The notes beneath the pieces were generated by a model. It was not told where the DNA came from. It searched no databases and was given only the letters and a program-made list of their open reading frames with translations. Shown piece after piece: positions 27,529 to 36,681 of a DNA stretch of 51,778 nucleotides. Positions within the stretch are counted from its first letter, which is position 1, and each line of letters opens with the position of its first letter. The translations under genes and the position numbers were made by a program. The DNA comes from Candidatus Ghiorseimicrobium undicola (lineage in GTDB: Bacteria; Omnitrophota; Gorgyraeia; Ghiorseimicrobiales; Ghiorseimicrobiaceae): NCBI GenBank assembly GCA_002796125.1, contig PCWA01000096.1, positions 1 through 51,778 of the forward strand, in the 5' to 3' direction.

Positions 27529-27583
27529 GGGCTGCAGGTTATAAATTTTTTGAAAAACATAGTTCACAACTCATAATTTATAT

Positions 27584-28366
27584 ATGCGCTATTTTTTTGA
27601 ATTACTAGGTGAAAAATCTGCCGTTTTATTTGATTATATAGGTGGTGTATTCCGGCTTTTTACCGATACGCTTCTATATTCTTTCAAGCCTCCTTTTAAA
27701 GGAGATAGAATTTTGCAGCAATCGCAGCGAATAGGCGTGGATAGCTTATTTATCGTTTCGATAGTTGCTGTATTTACCGGTATAATATTGGCTTTGCAGA
27801 CCGCCTATCAGATGCAAATGCTTTCTTCGGAAATATATATCGCTAATATCGTTGCTCTTTCTTTGGTACGTGAATTAGGGCCGGTTTTGACAGCTTTAAT
27901 TGTTGCGGGCCGTTCAGGCGCGGGAATTACCGCTGAAATAGGCACGATGACAGTAACCGAGCAGGTAGACGCCCTTTATACACTGGGCAGTAATCCGGTA
28001 AAATACCTGGTGGTTCCGAAATTTTTAAGCTTAATTACCATGCTTCCCATACTTACGCTCTATGCCGATTTGGTCGGTATATTCGGCGGTTATTTCATCG
28101 GCGTTCACCGCCTAGGTATAACTTCCAATATGTATCTGACGCTTACATTTGAGGCATTGGCATTTAAAGATTTATTTAGCGGCTTACTCAAGGCTTTTGT
28201 TTTTGGGATAATTATTTCCATTGTTGGCTGTTTTGAAGGGTTAAGAAGCAGCGGAGGAGCCGAAGGCGTGGGCAAGGCAACCACGACATCGGTGGTTATT
28301 TCTTTTGTTTCTATTATTGCTGCCGACTGCCTCTTAACATTTATATTTTATGTATTAGGGCAGTAA
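27584..28366 (+). CDS. mlaE: Phospholipid transport permease MlaE
   Basis: MlaE (260 aa) is the inner-membrane permease of the Mla system, which moves phospholipids between the membranes of diderm bacteria. About five hydrophobic segments and the conserved LGPVLTALIVAGRSGAGITAEIGTM region (near 105-130, containing the coupling helix) are visible. mlaF and mlaD follow directly. No mlaB or mlaC homologue is seen. The block interrupts the clpC-radA linkage known from Bacillus. Confidence 0.94.
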   Translation: MRYFFELLGEKSAVLFDYIGGVFRLFTDTLLYSFKPPFKGDRILQQSQRIGVDSLFIVSIVAVFTGIILALQTAYQMQMLSSEIYIANIVALSLVRELGPVLTALIVAGRSGAGITAEIGTMTVTEQVDALYTLGSNPVKYLVVPKFLSLITMLPILTLYADLVGIFGGYFIGVHRLGITSNMYLTLTFEALAFKDLFSGLLKAFVFGIIISIVGCFEGLRSSGGAEGVGKATTTSVVISFVSIIAADCLLTFIFYVLGQ

Positions 28367-28382
28367 TCTTTAGCGGGATATT

Positions 28383-29156
28383 ATGATTGAGATAATAGGT
28401 GTACATAAATCTTTTAATGACCACAAGGTTTTGGATAGCATAGACCTTAAAATAGAAAAGGGCAAGACCAAGGTTATCATCGGAAGGTCGGGCTGCGGAA
28501 AATCTGTTTTACTTAAACATATGGTCGGGATTCTCGAACCCGACGAAGGCACGGTAAAGATTGAAGGCGTTGTAATCAATAAGCTTAAAGAAAAAGAATT
28601 AAATAAAATGCGCATGAAAATCGGCATGCTTTTTCAAGGCGGGGCATTGTTTGATTCTTTGACGGTGGCGCAAAATGTGGGTTTTGTTTTGGAGGAGCAT
28701 ACCGATACTGATAAGGATGCGGTAAGAGAGCGCGTTAAGGAAGCGTTGAGCCTTGTGGGTTTGCAGGCGATTGAAGATCTTATGCCTTCAGAGCTTTCAG
28801 GAGGGATGAAAAAACGCGTAGCCCTTGCGCGCGCTATATGTATGCGCCCGGAAATCATACTTTACGATGAGCCTACAACGGGAGTAGACCCTATTACAGC
28901 GGATGCGATAAATGACCTTATTCGTGAGATGCAGAATAAATTACGCATAACTTCTGTTGTGGTTACTCATGATATGACCAGCGCCTATAAAGTAGCAGAT
29001 CAGATAGCCATGCTTTATCAGGGGAAAATTATTGCCGAGGGGACGCCCGAAGAGATTAAAAATAGCAATAATCAGATTGTCAAACAATTTGTGACGGGGG
29101 CGGCTTACGGCCCCATAACAGAAACAGAGCATTTGGTATTTGGACATTTGAAATAA
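28383..29156 (+). CDS. mlaF: Phospholipid transport ATPase MlaF
   Basis: MlaF (257 aa) powers the MlaE permease. Walker A GRSGCGKS (34-41), signature LSGGMKKRVALARA and Walker B ILYDEPTTGVDP are intact. It starts 16 nt after mlaE with GCGGG-like sequence upstream. The downstream spacer, which holds two large hairpins, separates it from mlaD by about 180 nt. Confidence 0.94.
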   Translation: MIEIIGVHKSFNDHKVLDSIDLKIEKGKTKVIIGRSGCGKSVLLKHMVGILEPDEGTVKIEGVVINKLKEKELNKMRMKIGMLFQGGALFDSLTVAQNVGFVLEEHTDTDKDAVRERVKEALSLVGLQAIEDLMPSELSGGMKKRVALARAICMRPEIILYDEPTTGVDPITADAINDLIREMQNKLRITSVVVTHDMTSAYKVADQIAMLYQGKIIAEGTPEEIKNSNNQIVKQFVTGAAYGPITETEHLVFGHLK

Positions 29157-29208
29157 CGAATACAGATATTAATTGGTAATTATAATATTGAAGGTTTTTG
29201 AGTATTTG

Positions 29209-29318
29209 TACCGAAAGCTAAACGCTTCAAAAATTTGTTCCAAATTTTTATCGCAGCTTTCGGTATCAATTCCGGCATATAAGTTATATCACCCTAACGG
29301 GCTCTATAACTTATGCCG
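29209..29318 (+). repeat. Paired hairpins between mlaF and mlaD
   Basis: Hairpin 1 has 11-bp arms TACCGAAAGCT (29209-29219) and AGCTTTCGGTA (29255-29265) around an inner AAAAATTT/AAATTTTT stem. Hairpin 2 has arms 29273-29288 and 29305-29318 (CGGCATA.. with ..TATGCCG, one 2-nt bulge). The linker reads ATCAATTC, and TCATTGA follows. The same plan appears at 30072-30170. Confidence 0.75.
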
Positions 29319-29336
29319 TCATTGAGGGGGTGGGTA

Positions 29337-30044
29337 GTGACTCATAAAGCAAAGATAGAAGCAAGGGTAGGAATATTTGTATTTGTCGGTTTAATTATTT
29401 TGGTCTATTTTGTTATTCACATAGGCGATCTTAAGCTTTTAGCCAGCGGGTATAACCTTAAGGTGTATTTTGGATTTGCAAACGGTATTAAAATAAATGC
29501 TCCTGTGCGCGTTGCCGGAGTTGATGCCGGAGAGGTGAGAGATATAAAGGTGTTTTTTGACCCGGGGCTGGAGAAAACAAGGGTAGAAGTTTCTTTCTGG
29601 GTTAAGAATGATACTAAGATTCCGAAGGATTCTCAGGTAATGATTAATACTCTGGGTATCTTAGGAGAGAAATATTTGGAAATATTGCCGGGCAGTGATT
29701 ATTCCAATCTTTTTAAGGACGGAGATATTTTGCCTGGAGAAGATCCTGTTTCCATGGAGGAAATAGGAAATTTAGGCAGGAGAATAGCCTTAAAGCTCGA
29801 AGAAGGAATAGGTTCTTTAAACGGTTTGCTGGGGGATAAGGAATTGAAAGATTCTTTGAGGGGGACAATAGCGAATTTAAACGAAATGAGCGAGAAAATA
29901 AACATAACCCTGGATAAAATAAATAAAGGGGAGGGTACTGTTGGAGGCTTTATCCATAGCGATAATATATATCAAAATTTAGAAGCCCTTTCGGCGGATC
30001 TAAAAGCCAATCCCTGGAAATTATTATACAGGCCGAAAGAATAG
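29337..30044 (+). CDS. mlaD: MlaD-like (MCE domain) substrate-binding protein
   Basis: This 235-aa protein has one N-terminal membrane helix (about 11-34) and an MCE domain (about 40-120) with VRVAGVDAGEVRDI and GILGEKYLEI, then a helical C-terminus (about 145-210). It would form the periplasmic ring on the MlaEF complex. GTG 29337 is preferred because GAGGGGG lies 8 nt upstream; ATG 29313 lies inside the preceding hairpin. Confidence 0.9.
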   Translation: MTHKAKIEARVGIFVFVGLIILVYFVIHIGDLKLLASGYNLKVYFGFANGIKINAPVRVAGVDAGEVRDIKVFFDPGLEKTRVEVSFWVKNDTKIPKDSQVMINTLGILGEKYLEILPGSDYSNLFKDGDILPGEDPVSMEEIGNLGRRIALKLEEGIGSLNGLLGDKELKDSLRGTIANLNEMSEKINITLDKINKGEGTVGGFIHSDNIYQNLEALSADLKANPWKLLYRPKE

Positions 30045-30071
30045 AGGATAGGAGATGTGCTTATTTCTCTC

Positions 30072-30170
30072 GCCTAAGCGCTTGTAAATTTCTGCCGAAA
30101 TTTACTGCGCAGGCTTCGGGATAATTCGGCCATACAACTTACGTAGGCTTCGCCTCCGTAAGTTGTGGCC
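30072..30170 (+). repeat. Paired hairpins between mlaD and radA
   Basis: Hairpin 1 stacks GCCT/AGGC (30072-30075 and 30111-30114), GCGC/GCGC (30078-30081 and 30107-30110) and GTAAATTT/AAATTTAC (30084-30091 and 30098-30105). Hairpin 2 stacks GGCC/GGCC (30128-30131 and 30167-30170), ACAACTTACG/CGTAAGTTGT (30134-30143 and 30157-30166) and AGGC-TTC-GCCT. The stretch ends 7 nt before the radA ATG and leaves no room for a Shine-Dalgarno sequence. Confidence 0.8.
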
Positions 30171-30177
30171 TCATTAA

Positions 30178-31551
30178 ATGAAGACTAAAGCTATATTTAC
30201 CTGTCAGCAATGCGGCTGCCAATCTCCTAAGTGGATGGGCAAGTGCCCGGAGTGCAACAATTGGAATTCTTTTATTGAAGAAGATTATGGCGAGGCTTCC
30301 CTTAAGACAGGAGAAAACCGTTCTTTTCCCAAGGAAGATGCGGTTTTAATCAATAGCGTCGAGTCCATAGAGACAAAACGTATTATTACAAAAATCGATG
30401 AATTAGACAGAACGCTTGGGGGAGGCATTGTGCCGGGCTCTGTCGTATTGCTTGCCGGAGATCCGGGCATAGGCAAGTCGACTTTATCTCTGCAAATAGC
30501 TTGCCGGCTTTGCGATAGCGGCCACAGGGTTTTATATATAAGCGGCGAAGAATCTCTAACGCAGGTTAAATTAAGAGCAGAGCGTTTATTGGCAGAAAAC
30601 GTTGATAATCTCTATCTGCTTAATCAGGGAGATTTAAATTTAATATGCGATGCGATAAAAAAAATTTCTCCGGTTTTTGTAATTATTGATTCTATACAGG
30701 TGGTAAACAGTCAGGATATAGCTTCCAGCTGCGGCAGTGTATCGCAAGTGCGCGAATGTGCTGGCAGGCTTACCAATTTGGCTAAAACTTTAAATATCGC
30801 CATCTTTATTATCGGCCATGTGACTAAAGACGGGGCGATAGCGGGGCCGCGGGTTCTTGAGCATATTGTAGATACTGTTTTATATTTTGAAGGAGAGAGG
30901 TACTCCAATTATAGAATATTGCGTTCGGTAAAAAATAGGTTTGGCTCAACTAATGAAATCGGCGTTTTTGAGATGGATATGAAGGGTTTAAGAGAAATAA
31001 AAAATCCATCCCAGCTTTTTATGGCCCAGCGGCCTCATGATGCTTCGGGCTCTGTGGTAGTCGCGGCCATGGAAGGCAGGCGGCCGATACTTGCTGAAGT
31101 GCAGGCCTTAGTTTCACGCTGTAATTTTGGTTTTCCGCAACGTAAGACCAAAGGCATAGACGCAAGCCGCCTGTCAATGCTGACAGCCGTATTGGAAAAA
31201 AGGTCGGGTTTGAATCTGGGCACAGAAGATATTTTTATAAATGTTATTGGAGGCATAACCTTGGATGATCCGGCTTGTGATTTAGGTGTTGCCGTTTCTA
31301 TCGCCTCAAGTTTTAGGAATAAGGCGGTTTTTTACGATTGGATAGCTATGGGAGAGGTGGGTTTGGCAGGAGAGATCCGCCGCGTATCTTATGCTAACGC
31401 GCGGATAAAAGAAGCGGAAAAATTAGGTTTTAAGAAATGTATTTTACCCATTGCCAATATTAAGGATAAAAATTTCGAGCAGAAAAACTACAAGATTGAA
31501 TGCGCTGGCGTTGCTAATATAAAAGAAGCCTTTGATATGTATTTTAGTTGA
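30178..31551 (+). CDS. radA: DNA repair protein RadA
   Basis: RadA (457 aa) is a hexameric helicase that helps process recombination intermediates. It shows an N-terminal zinc ribbon (C9, C12, C23, C26), Walker A GDPGIGKST (94-102), the RadA-specific KNRFG (about 252-256) and a C-terminal Lon-like domain (about 290-457). Its position after clpC, with mla between, mirrors Bacillus; disA, often next, is missing. The start codon follows a strong hairpin without a visible ribosome site. Confidence 0.96.
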   Translation: MKTKAIFTCQQCGCQSPKWMGKCPECNNWNSFIEEDYGEASLKTGENRSFPKEDAVLINSVESIETKRIITKIDELDRTLGGGIVPGSVVLLAGDPGIGKSTLSLQIACRLCDSGHRVLYISGEESLTQVKLRAERLLAENVDNLYLLNQGDLNLICDAIKKISPVFVIIDSIQVVNSQDIASSCGSVSQVRECAGRLTNLAKTLNIAIFIIGHVTKDGAIAGPRVLEHIVDTVLYFEGERYSNYRILRSVKNRFGSTNEIGVFEMDMKGLREIKNPSQLFMAQRPHDASGSVVVAAMEGRRPILAEVQALVSRCNFGFPQRKTKGIDASRLSMLTAVLEKRSGLNLGTEDIFINVIGGITLDDPACDLGVAVSIASSFRNKAVFYDWIAMGEVGLAGEIRRVSYANARIKEAEKLGFKKCILPIANIKDKNFEQKNYKIECAGVANIKEAFDMYFS

Positions 31552-31596
31552 TTAATCTATTTTTTGCCTTTGTAGAATAATAATAGGAGATATGTC

Positions 31597-32580
31597 ATGA
31601 CGATGCTTTTTATACGTATATTTTTTGCAGTAGGTAGTATTGCTGTAGGCTATCAAACAGGTCAGTTGGTAGATGCCGGTATAGTTGGTAGCATTACCGG
31701 TGGGGTAGTCGCCGGTTTAATCATAATATTGGAAAGAGGAATGCGTACAGTTTCAACAAGGGGGCTTTCCAGCGTTGTTTTCGGTTTGATCCTGGGATTG
31801 ATTATGTCAAAACTGGTTTCCGACGCTTTGCAGCTTATGATAGCAGAAGCGGATGTCCTTTTGTCTACAAGGCTGGTTGTGACTTTAGTCCTTTGTTATC
31901 TGGGTATGGCTTTAGCGCTTCGCGGCAGAGAAGAATTTAATATTATAATCCCTTATGTGCGGCTTAAACGCCATGACCAGGGCGAAGATATAATTATTTT
32001 AGATACGAGCGCGATTATTGACGGCAGGATTATTGATATATGTAAGGCAAAATTCATAAGCGCCCGTTTAGTTGTGCCGCGTTTTGTATTAAAAGAACTG
32101 CAGCAGATCGCCGATTCTTCAGATTATGTTAAACGCCAGCGCGGCAGGCGCGGACTGGACATTCTGCATTCTTTACAGAAAACCGCCAATTTAAGTGTTA
32201 CCGTGCATGAAGAAAGCTTTCCTGATATCAAGGAAGTCGATGCTAAGATCGTGCAATTGGCCAAGCTTTTGGATGCCAAAATATTAACTTTAGATTTTAA
32301 TTTGAATAAGGTTGCTGAGATTCAGGGCGCGACTGTTTTAAATATTAATGAACTTGCCAACGCCTTAAAGCCGGTTGTTTATCCCGGAGAGATAATGGAA
32401 GTGAAGCTGCTTAAGGAAGGCAAGGAGCACGATCAGGCAATAGGTTATTTAGATGACGGCACAATGATAGTGGTTGAAGATGGCAGGCGCCTGATAGGCA
32501 AGACTGTAAAATCTGTAGTTACCTCTGTCCTTCAGACGCAGGCCGGCAGGATGATTTTTACAAAAACCGAGCGAAGATAG
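31597..32580 (+). CDS. PIN-TRAM domain membrane protein (YacL-like)
   Basis: This 327-aa protein has about four N-terminal hydrophobic helices (within 1-110), a PIN nuclease fold (about 130-260; acidic ILDTSAIIDGRI and LTLDFNLN) and a C-terminal TRAM RNA-binding domain (about 265-320). It matches Bacillus YacL, which sits in the same gene order between radA and ispD. The likely role is membrane-associated RNA cleavage or binding, but no substrate is established. AGGAGA lies 7 nt upstream. Confidence 0.9.
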   Translation: MTMLFIRIFFAVGSIAVGYQTGQLVDAGIVGSITGGVVAGLIIILERGMRTVSTRGLSSVVFGLILGLIMSKLVSDALQLMIAEADVLLSTRLVVTLVLCYLGMALALRGREEFNIIIPYVRLKRHDQGEDIIILDTSAIIDGRIIDICKAKFISARLVVPRFVLKELQQIADSSDYVKRQRGRRGLDILHSLQKTANLSVTVHEESFPDIKEVDAKIVQLAKLLDAKILTLDFNLNKVAEIQGATVLNINELANALKPVVYPGEIMEVKLLKEGKEHDQAIGYLDDGTMIVVEDGRRLIGKTVKSVVTSVLQTQAGRMIFTKTERR

Positions 32581-32591
32581 GTATTTTTTTA

Positions 32592-33305
32592 ATGCCTGAG
32601 CATTTAAAAATAGAGGCTGTTGTTCCGGCTGCTGGATTAGGCCTTAGGTTAAAGAGCAGAATTTCAAAATCTCTTGTTTTAATTGAGCGCATCCCGATAG
32701 TAATACATACGCTTATGAAATTAAGCCGGCATAACCGTATTTCCGGTATAATCGTTCTTTCTAATAAAAAAAATTTAAAAAAACTAAAAGATTTAATTTC
32801 CGCCTATGGCGTTAAAAAAGTGAAATCTGTCAGCTTGGGCGGCCAAACCCGTAAGCAATCCGTTGCGCGGGGTTTGGCATATCTGGACCGTAATACTGAA
32901 CTGGTATTAATTCATGATGGCGCAAGGCCATTTATAGACGCGGCTACGATATCTGCGGTAATTTCGCATGCCGAGAAATACGGGGCCGCGGTTTCCGGGG
33001 TGCCGCTTAAGCCTACAGTAAAGCTGGCAGGCCGCAAAGGCGCAAAAAATGCGCTATTTGTAAATAAGACGCTGGATAGAAGCGGCCTATGGGAGATCCA
33101 AACGCCGCAGGTGTTTAAAAAAGATTTAATTGTTAGGGCCCATAAAAAATTTAAAAAAATAGAGGCAACTGACGATGCTTATCTGGTTGAGAAATTAGGC
33201 CATCGGGTGGCTATTGTGGATGGATCCTATTATAATATAAAAATTACGACCTCTGAAGATCTGGTATTTGCCAAAGCCATTGCAAAAAAAATTGGTAAAG
33301 GTTAG
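32592..33305 (+). CDS. ispD: 2-C-methyl-D-erythritol 4-phosphate cytidylyltransferase
   Basis: IspD (237 aa) makes CDP-methylerythritol in the MEP isoprenoid pathway. PAAGLGLRLKSRISKS at the start holds the CTP-binding loop (the usual GxGxR is here GLGLRLK), and LIHDGARPF and ATDDAYLVE are typical. It starts 11 nt after the YacL-like gene. The stop TAG (33303-33305) falls in the left arm of a palindromic spacer element, so the final residues may be element-derived. Confidence 0.93.
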   Translation: MPEHLKIEAVVPAAGLGLRLKSRISKSLVLIERIPIVIHTLMKLSRHNRISGIIVLSNKKNLKKLKDLISAYGVKKVKSVSLGGQTRKQSVARGLAYLDRNTELVLIHDGARPFIDAATISAVISHAEKYGAAVSGVPLKPTVKLAGRKGAKNALFVNKTLDRSGLWEIQTPQVFKKDLIVRAHKKFKKIEATDDAYLVEKLGHRVAIVDGSYYNIKITTSEDLVFAKAIAKKIGKG

Positions 33306-33363
33306 GGTAAAAGATAAAAAGGCCAACTACTTAACCCAACTACGAAACTGGCCACCTAACCTT
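33298..33363 (+). repeat. Palindromic element at the ispD-ispF junction
   Basis: Perfect 9-bp arms AAGGTTAGG (33298-33306) and CCTAACCTT (33355-33363) enclose GGCCA/TGGCC (33321-33325 and 33349-33353) and repeated CAACTAC, TTAACCC words. The left arm overlaps the ispD stop codon. Confidence 0.7.
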
Positions 33364-33393
33364 AACCCTTACCATAACCGAAAGAGTTGTTTC

Positions 33394-33861
33394 GTGAAAT
33401 ATAGGATCGGTATCGGCTACGATATGCACAGGCTGGTTAGTAATCGCAAGCTGATTATTGGCGGGGTGCATATCCCGAGCTCCAAGGGGCTTTCCGGGCA
33501 TTCTGATGCCGATGTCCTGCTTCATGCGATAACAGACGCTATTTTGGGCGCGGCGGGTGAGCCGGACATAGGCGAATTATTCCCCGATACGGATGCGCGT
33601 TTTAAGGGTGTATCCAGCCTGCAGTTATTAAAAAGCGCTTATTCAAAGGCCAAAAGTAAATCGGTATCAATTATCAATGTAGATGCGGTTATTATTATAG
33701 AAAAACCGAAGATAGCTAAATACAAGAATTTAATGCGTAAAAAAGTCTCAACCGTTTTAGGCATAGGTGTTGATTGCGTTAATATTAAAGCCAAGACAAG
33801 GGAAGGCTTAAGCAATAAGGCAGTTGAAGCATATGCGGTTACTCTTATAAAAAAAATCTAA
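33394..33861 (+). CDS. ispF: 2-C-methyl-D-erythritol 2,4-cyclodiphosphate synthase
   Basis: IspF (155 aa) closes the cyclodiphosphate ring in the MEP pathway. Metal ligands sit in IGIGYDMHRL (D and H) and GHSDADVLLHAITDAILGAA; ATDAR-like DTDARFKG follows. GTG 33394 is chosen: it gives the standard length and starts 3 codons before the conserved IGIGYD. A frame open from 33268 would read through the palindromic spacer. ispD and ispF side by side is common. Confidence 0.93.
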   Translation: MKYRIGIGYDMHRLVSNRKLIIGGVHIPSSKGLSGHSDADVLLHAITDAILGAAGEPDIGELFPDTDARFKGVSSLQLLKSAYSKAKSKSVSIINVDAVIIIEKPKIAKYKNLMRKKVSTVLGIGVDCVNIKAKTREGLSNKAVEAYAVTLIKKI

Positions 33862-33866
33862 AAAAA

Positions 33867-33925
33867 CAAGATGTAAAATATAGAATTAAATTTTATATTT
33901 TTCATTCTTAATTTTAAATTCCTAA
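33867..33925 (+). repeat. AT-rich word repeat between ispF and cysE
   Basis: The spacer is made of AATTAAA, ATTTT and TTAATTTTAAATT words that are partly complementary across its centre (near 33895). It resembles the A/T version at 39893-39936. No promoter stands out. Confidence 0.4.
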
Positions 33926-33926
33926 A

Positions 33927-34604
33927 ATGTTCTGGATAATAATTATAATATTAGTATTAATAGCAACCGTTAAAATATTCATAATTTCTTTGCTTTTTAA
34001 GGATGAGATCGATGCTGCTTTAGAGAGGGATCCGGCAGCAAAGAGCAGGCTTGAAATAATTATCCTTTATTCCGGGCTGCATGCTTTAATCGGCCACAGA
34101 ATTGCCGGATTTTTTTTACGCATGAGAATGTTTTTTATGGCACGTTTTATTTCACAATCTTTCCGCCATCTGACGGGGATAGAAATACATCCGGGGGCAA
34201 AAATAGGCAAGAGGCTTTTTATTGACCACGGCGCGGGAGTAGTGATAGGAGAGACTAGCGTAATTGGAGATAATGTTACCCTTTACCAGGGGGTAACGCT
34301 TGGCGGCACCGGGAAGGAAAAAGGCAAGCGCCATCCGACACTGGGCAATAACGTAGTAGTAGGCACGGGGGCAAAGATACTTGGTGATATTACCATAGGC
34401 AATAATTCTTATATTGGAGCTAACGCTGTGGTAATAAAAGATGTTCCGGATAATTCAACTATTGTAGGAGTCCCCGGGCGCATTACTAAGCAAGACGGCA
34501 AAAAAATAGATAGTTATTTAGACCATATCCATATAATAGACCCCATTCTCCAGCAAATCGAAGACCTAGAGAAAAGAATCAGCAAACTGGAAAAAGATAA
34601 ATAA
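33927..34604 (+). CDS. cysE: Serine O-acetyltransferase
   Basis: CysE (225 aa) acetylates serine for cysteine synthesis. An N-terminal hydrophobic stretch (about 1-24) precedes the helical part, then left-handed beta-helix hexapeptide repeats (about 80-185) with [21 protein letters not shown] split by the active His residues. The N-terminal hydrophobic segment is not typical for the soluble enzyme and may tether it to the membrane. The next gene, cysS, uses the cysteine produced; the pair is also adjacent in Bacillus. Confidence 0.9.
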   Translation: MFWIIIIILVLIATVKIFIISLLFKDEIDAALERDPAAKSRLEIIILYSGLHALIGHRIAGFFLRMRMFFMARFISQSFRHLTGIEIHPGAKIGKRLFIDHGAGVVIGETSVIGDNVTLYQGVTLGGTGKEKGKRHPTLGNNVVVGTGAKILGDITIGNNSYIGANAVVIKDVPDNSTIVGVPGRITKQDGKKIDSYLDHIHIIDPILQQIEDLEKRISKLEKDK

Positions 34605-34624
34605 AATTCTTTAAGCCCCATCAG

Positions 34625-36049
34625 ATGTCCATAAAAATCTACAACTCGTTGACGCGTAAAAAAGAAGATTTTGTTTCTATTGAACCTAAGAAGGTGAAAA
34701 TATATGCCTGCGGCGTAACTGTATATGATGATTGCCATATAGGCCATGCCCGCAGTTTGTTGATATTTGAAATTATCAGGCGGTATTTTAAATATAAAGG
34801 TTATGAAGTGACTTTTGTGAGGAATATTACCGATATCGAAGACAAAATAATAGCAAAGGCGGATAAGCTCGGTGTTTCGGCCAAGGAACTATCGGAAAAA
34901 TACATTTCTTCTTATTATAATGATTTGGAATATTTGGGAATTCCCAAAGCCGATCTAGAGCCGAAAGCCACAGAGCATATCGCGGAGATGATAGAGGCAA
35001 TAGGTATTCTTATTAAAAACGGCTATGCATATGCCGCTGGCAGTGATGTATATTTTAATATAGAAAAATTTAAAAATTACGGTAGGCTTTCAAATCAGAA
35101 TTTGGACCAGATGAGATCCTCCGTACGCATTGAACAAGACAGGCGTAAAAAAAATCCTTTGGATTTTGCTTTGTGGAAAACCGCAAAAATAAACGAGCCT
35201 AAATGGCCTTCTCCCTGGGGCCAGGGCAGGCCGGGTTGGCACATAGAATGTTCAGTGATGAGCGCCAAGTATCTAGGCGAAACTTTTGATATACACGGGG
35301 GCGGCCGCGATCTTATTTTTCCACATCATGAAAATGAGATTGCTCAATCCGAAGCCTTAAATGGGAAGGCGTTTGTCAAATACTGGATGCATCACGGTTT
35401 GGTAACGATAAATTCGCAAAAAATGGCGAAATCCTTAGGGAATTCTTTAACCATAAAAGACGCGTTTTCCCGTTATCATCCGAACGCGCTTAAATTATTA
35501 TTTCTCTCCAGCCATTATTCTAGTTCCGTTGATTTCACGGAAGACAAAATCCAGGAATTTGATAAGGCAAGAAAAAAAATTGACATGTTTTACGATAGGC
35601 TTGCTTTCTACCTCCCTTCTTTAAATAGTACCGACAGGGGTAATTTGACTTCATGGGCAAAAGAAATACGCCGGGAGATTAAAAAAACGCGCCAGGCATT
35701 TGAAGACGCCATGGATGATGATTTTAACACCGCGAATGCTTTAGCCGTTTTATTCGGCTTTTTGGATAAAACGAGCGAATTTTTGAGCCTCAATGATGAT
35801 CAGCGGCGTACGGCATTCGGGCTTTCCGCTTTTCTGGTGGCTGAATTGTGCAATTGCCTGTGTTTATCAGTTAATAATACCCGCGCGGATATTGATGAAG
35901 GCTATATATCAAAAAAAATCGAAGAAAGAAATAAGGCCAAGGAGGCAGGGGATTTCAAAAAAGCGGATAAAATAAGGGGTGAGCTGGAAGAAGAGGGCAT
36001 TATATTAGAAGATACAAAAGATAAAAAAACTATTTATAGAAGAAAATGA
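34625..36049 (+). CDS. cysS: Cysteinyl-tRNA synthetase
   Basis: CysRS (474 aa) is a class I synthetase with HIGH at 38-41 and KMAKS at 266-270 (Ala in place of the middle Ser). Zinc ligands include C29 (YACGVTVYD), the ECS Cys and HHENE. A C-terminal UVR-like or DALR helical region ends the protein. Its stop overlaps the tmk start by 4 nt (ATGA). Confidence 0.96.
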   Translation: MSIKIYNSLTRKKEDFVSIEPKKVKIYACGVTVYDDCHIGHARSLLIFEIIRRYFKYKGYEVTFVRNITDIEDKIIAKADKLGVSAKELSEKYISSYYNDLEYLGIPKADLEPKATEHIAEMIEAIGILIKNGYAYAAGSDVYFNIEKFKNYGRLSNQNLDQMRSSVRIEQDRRKKNPLDFALWKTAKINEPKWPSPWGQGRPGWHIECSVMSAKYLGETFDIHGGGRDLIFPHHENEIAQSEALNGKAFVKYWMHHGLVTINSQKMAKSLGNSLTIKDAFSRYHPNALKLLFLSSHYSSSVDFTEDKIQEFDKARKKIDMFYDRLAFYLPSLNSTDRGNLTSWAKEIRREIKKTRQAFEDAMDDDFNTANALAVLFGFLDKTSEFLSLNDDQRRTAFGLSAFLVAELCNCLCLSVNNTRADIDEGYISKKIEERNKAKEAGDFKKADKIRGELEEEGIILEDTKDKKTIYRRK

Positions 36050-36663
36050 AATTTTCCGGAAAATTTATCACTTTTGAAGGCCCTGAGGGGGCAGGGAAGA
36101 GCACGCATACGAAACTGCTTTGTGAATACCTGCGTAAAAAAGGCAGGGATATCGTCTATGTGCGCGAGCCGGGATCAACCAGGATAGGCGAAAAGATTAG
36201 AGGTATCCTTCTCGATGACAAGAATAAAGAAATTTCCGATATCACAGAGATGTGCCTTTATATGGCTTCCCGCGCTCAACTGGTCAAGGAAATCATTTTG
36301 CCGGCTTTGGGAAAAGGGAAAATCGTTATATCAGACAGGTTTCAGGATGCGACCATAGCTTATCAGGGATATGGCGGAGGGATAGATGTTAAATTAATTA
36401 AAGGCCTTGGAAAAGCTGTGACATACGGATTGGTGCCAGACTTGACTGTGCTTTTGGATAATGATTTGGATAAAGGTTTAAACCAGCAGGGCAAAGTTAA
36501 GGACCGTATTGAAAATAAGCCGCTGGCTTATCACAAGAAGGTGCATTTTGGATATATGCAACTTGCTCAAGCCGAACCTAAGAGGATTAAAATTGTAAGG
36601 CAGGATGATGATGTTGCCTTAACCCAGGATAAGATAAGAAAACTCGTAGATAAAATTCTATAA
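36046..36663 (+). CDS. tmk: Thymidylate kinase
   Basis: Tmk (205 aa) phosphorylates dTMP. P-loop EGPEGAGKST (11-20), the DR(Y/F) motif ISDRFQDATIAYQGYG and VREPG are present. It starts inside the cysS stop. The order tmk-holB-ricT-metG-tatD resembles Bacillus. The lid region (around 140-150) has a short, charged sequence (NQQGKVKDRIENK). Confidence 0.94.
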   Translation: MKFSGKFITFEGPEGAGKSTHTKLLCEYLRKKGRDIVYVREPGSTRIGEKIRGILLDDKNKEISDITEMCLYMASRAQLVKEIILPALGKGKIVISDRFQDATIAYQGYGGGIDVKLIKGLGKAVTYGLVPDLTVLLDNDLDKGLNQQGKVKDRIENKPLAYHKKVHFGYMQLAQAEPKRIKIVRQDDDVALTQDKIRKLVDKIL

Positions 36664-36681
36664 CAAACTATAGTTATATTT

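Noticed and set aside
33268-33393. Earlier start for ispF
   Set aside because: It would translate the palindromic spacer and the ispD end; the GTG at 33394 gives the normal IspF length.
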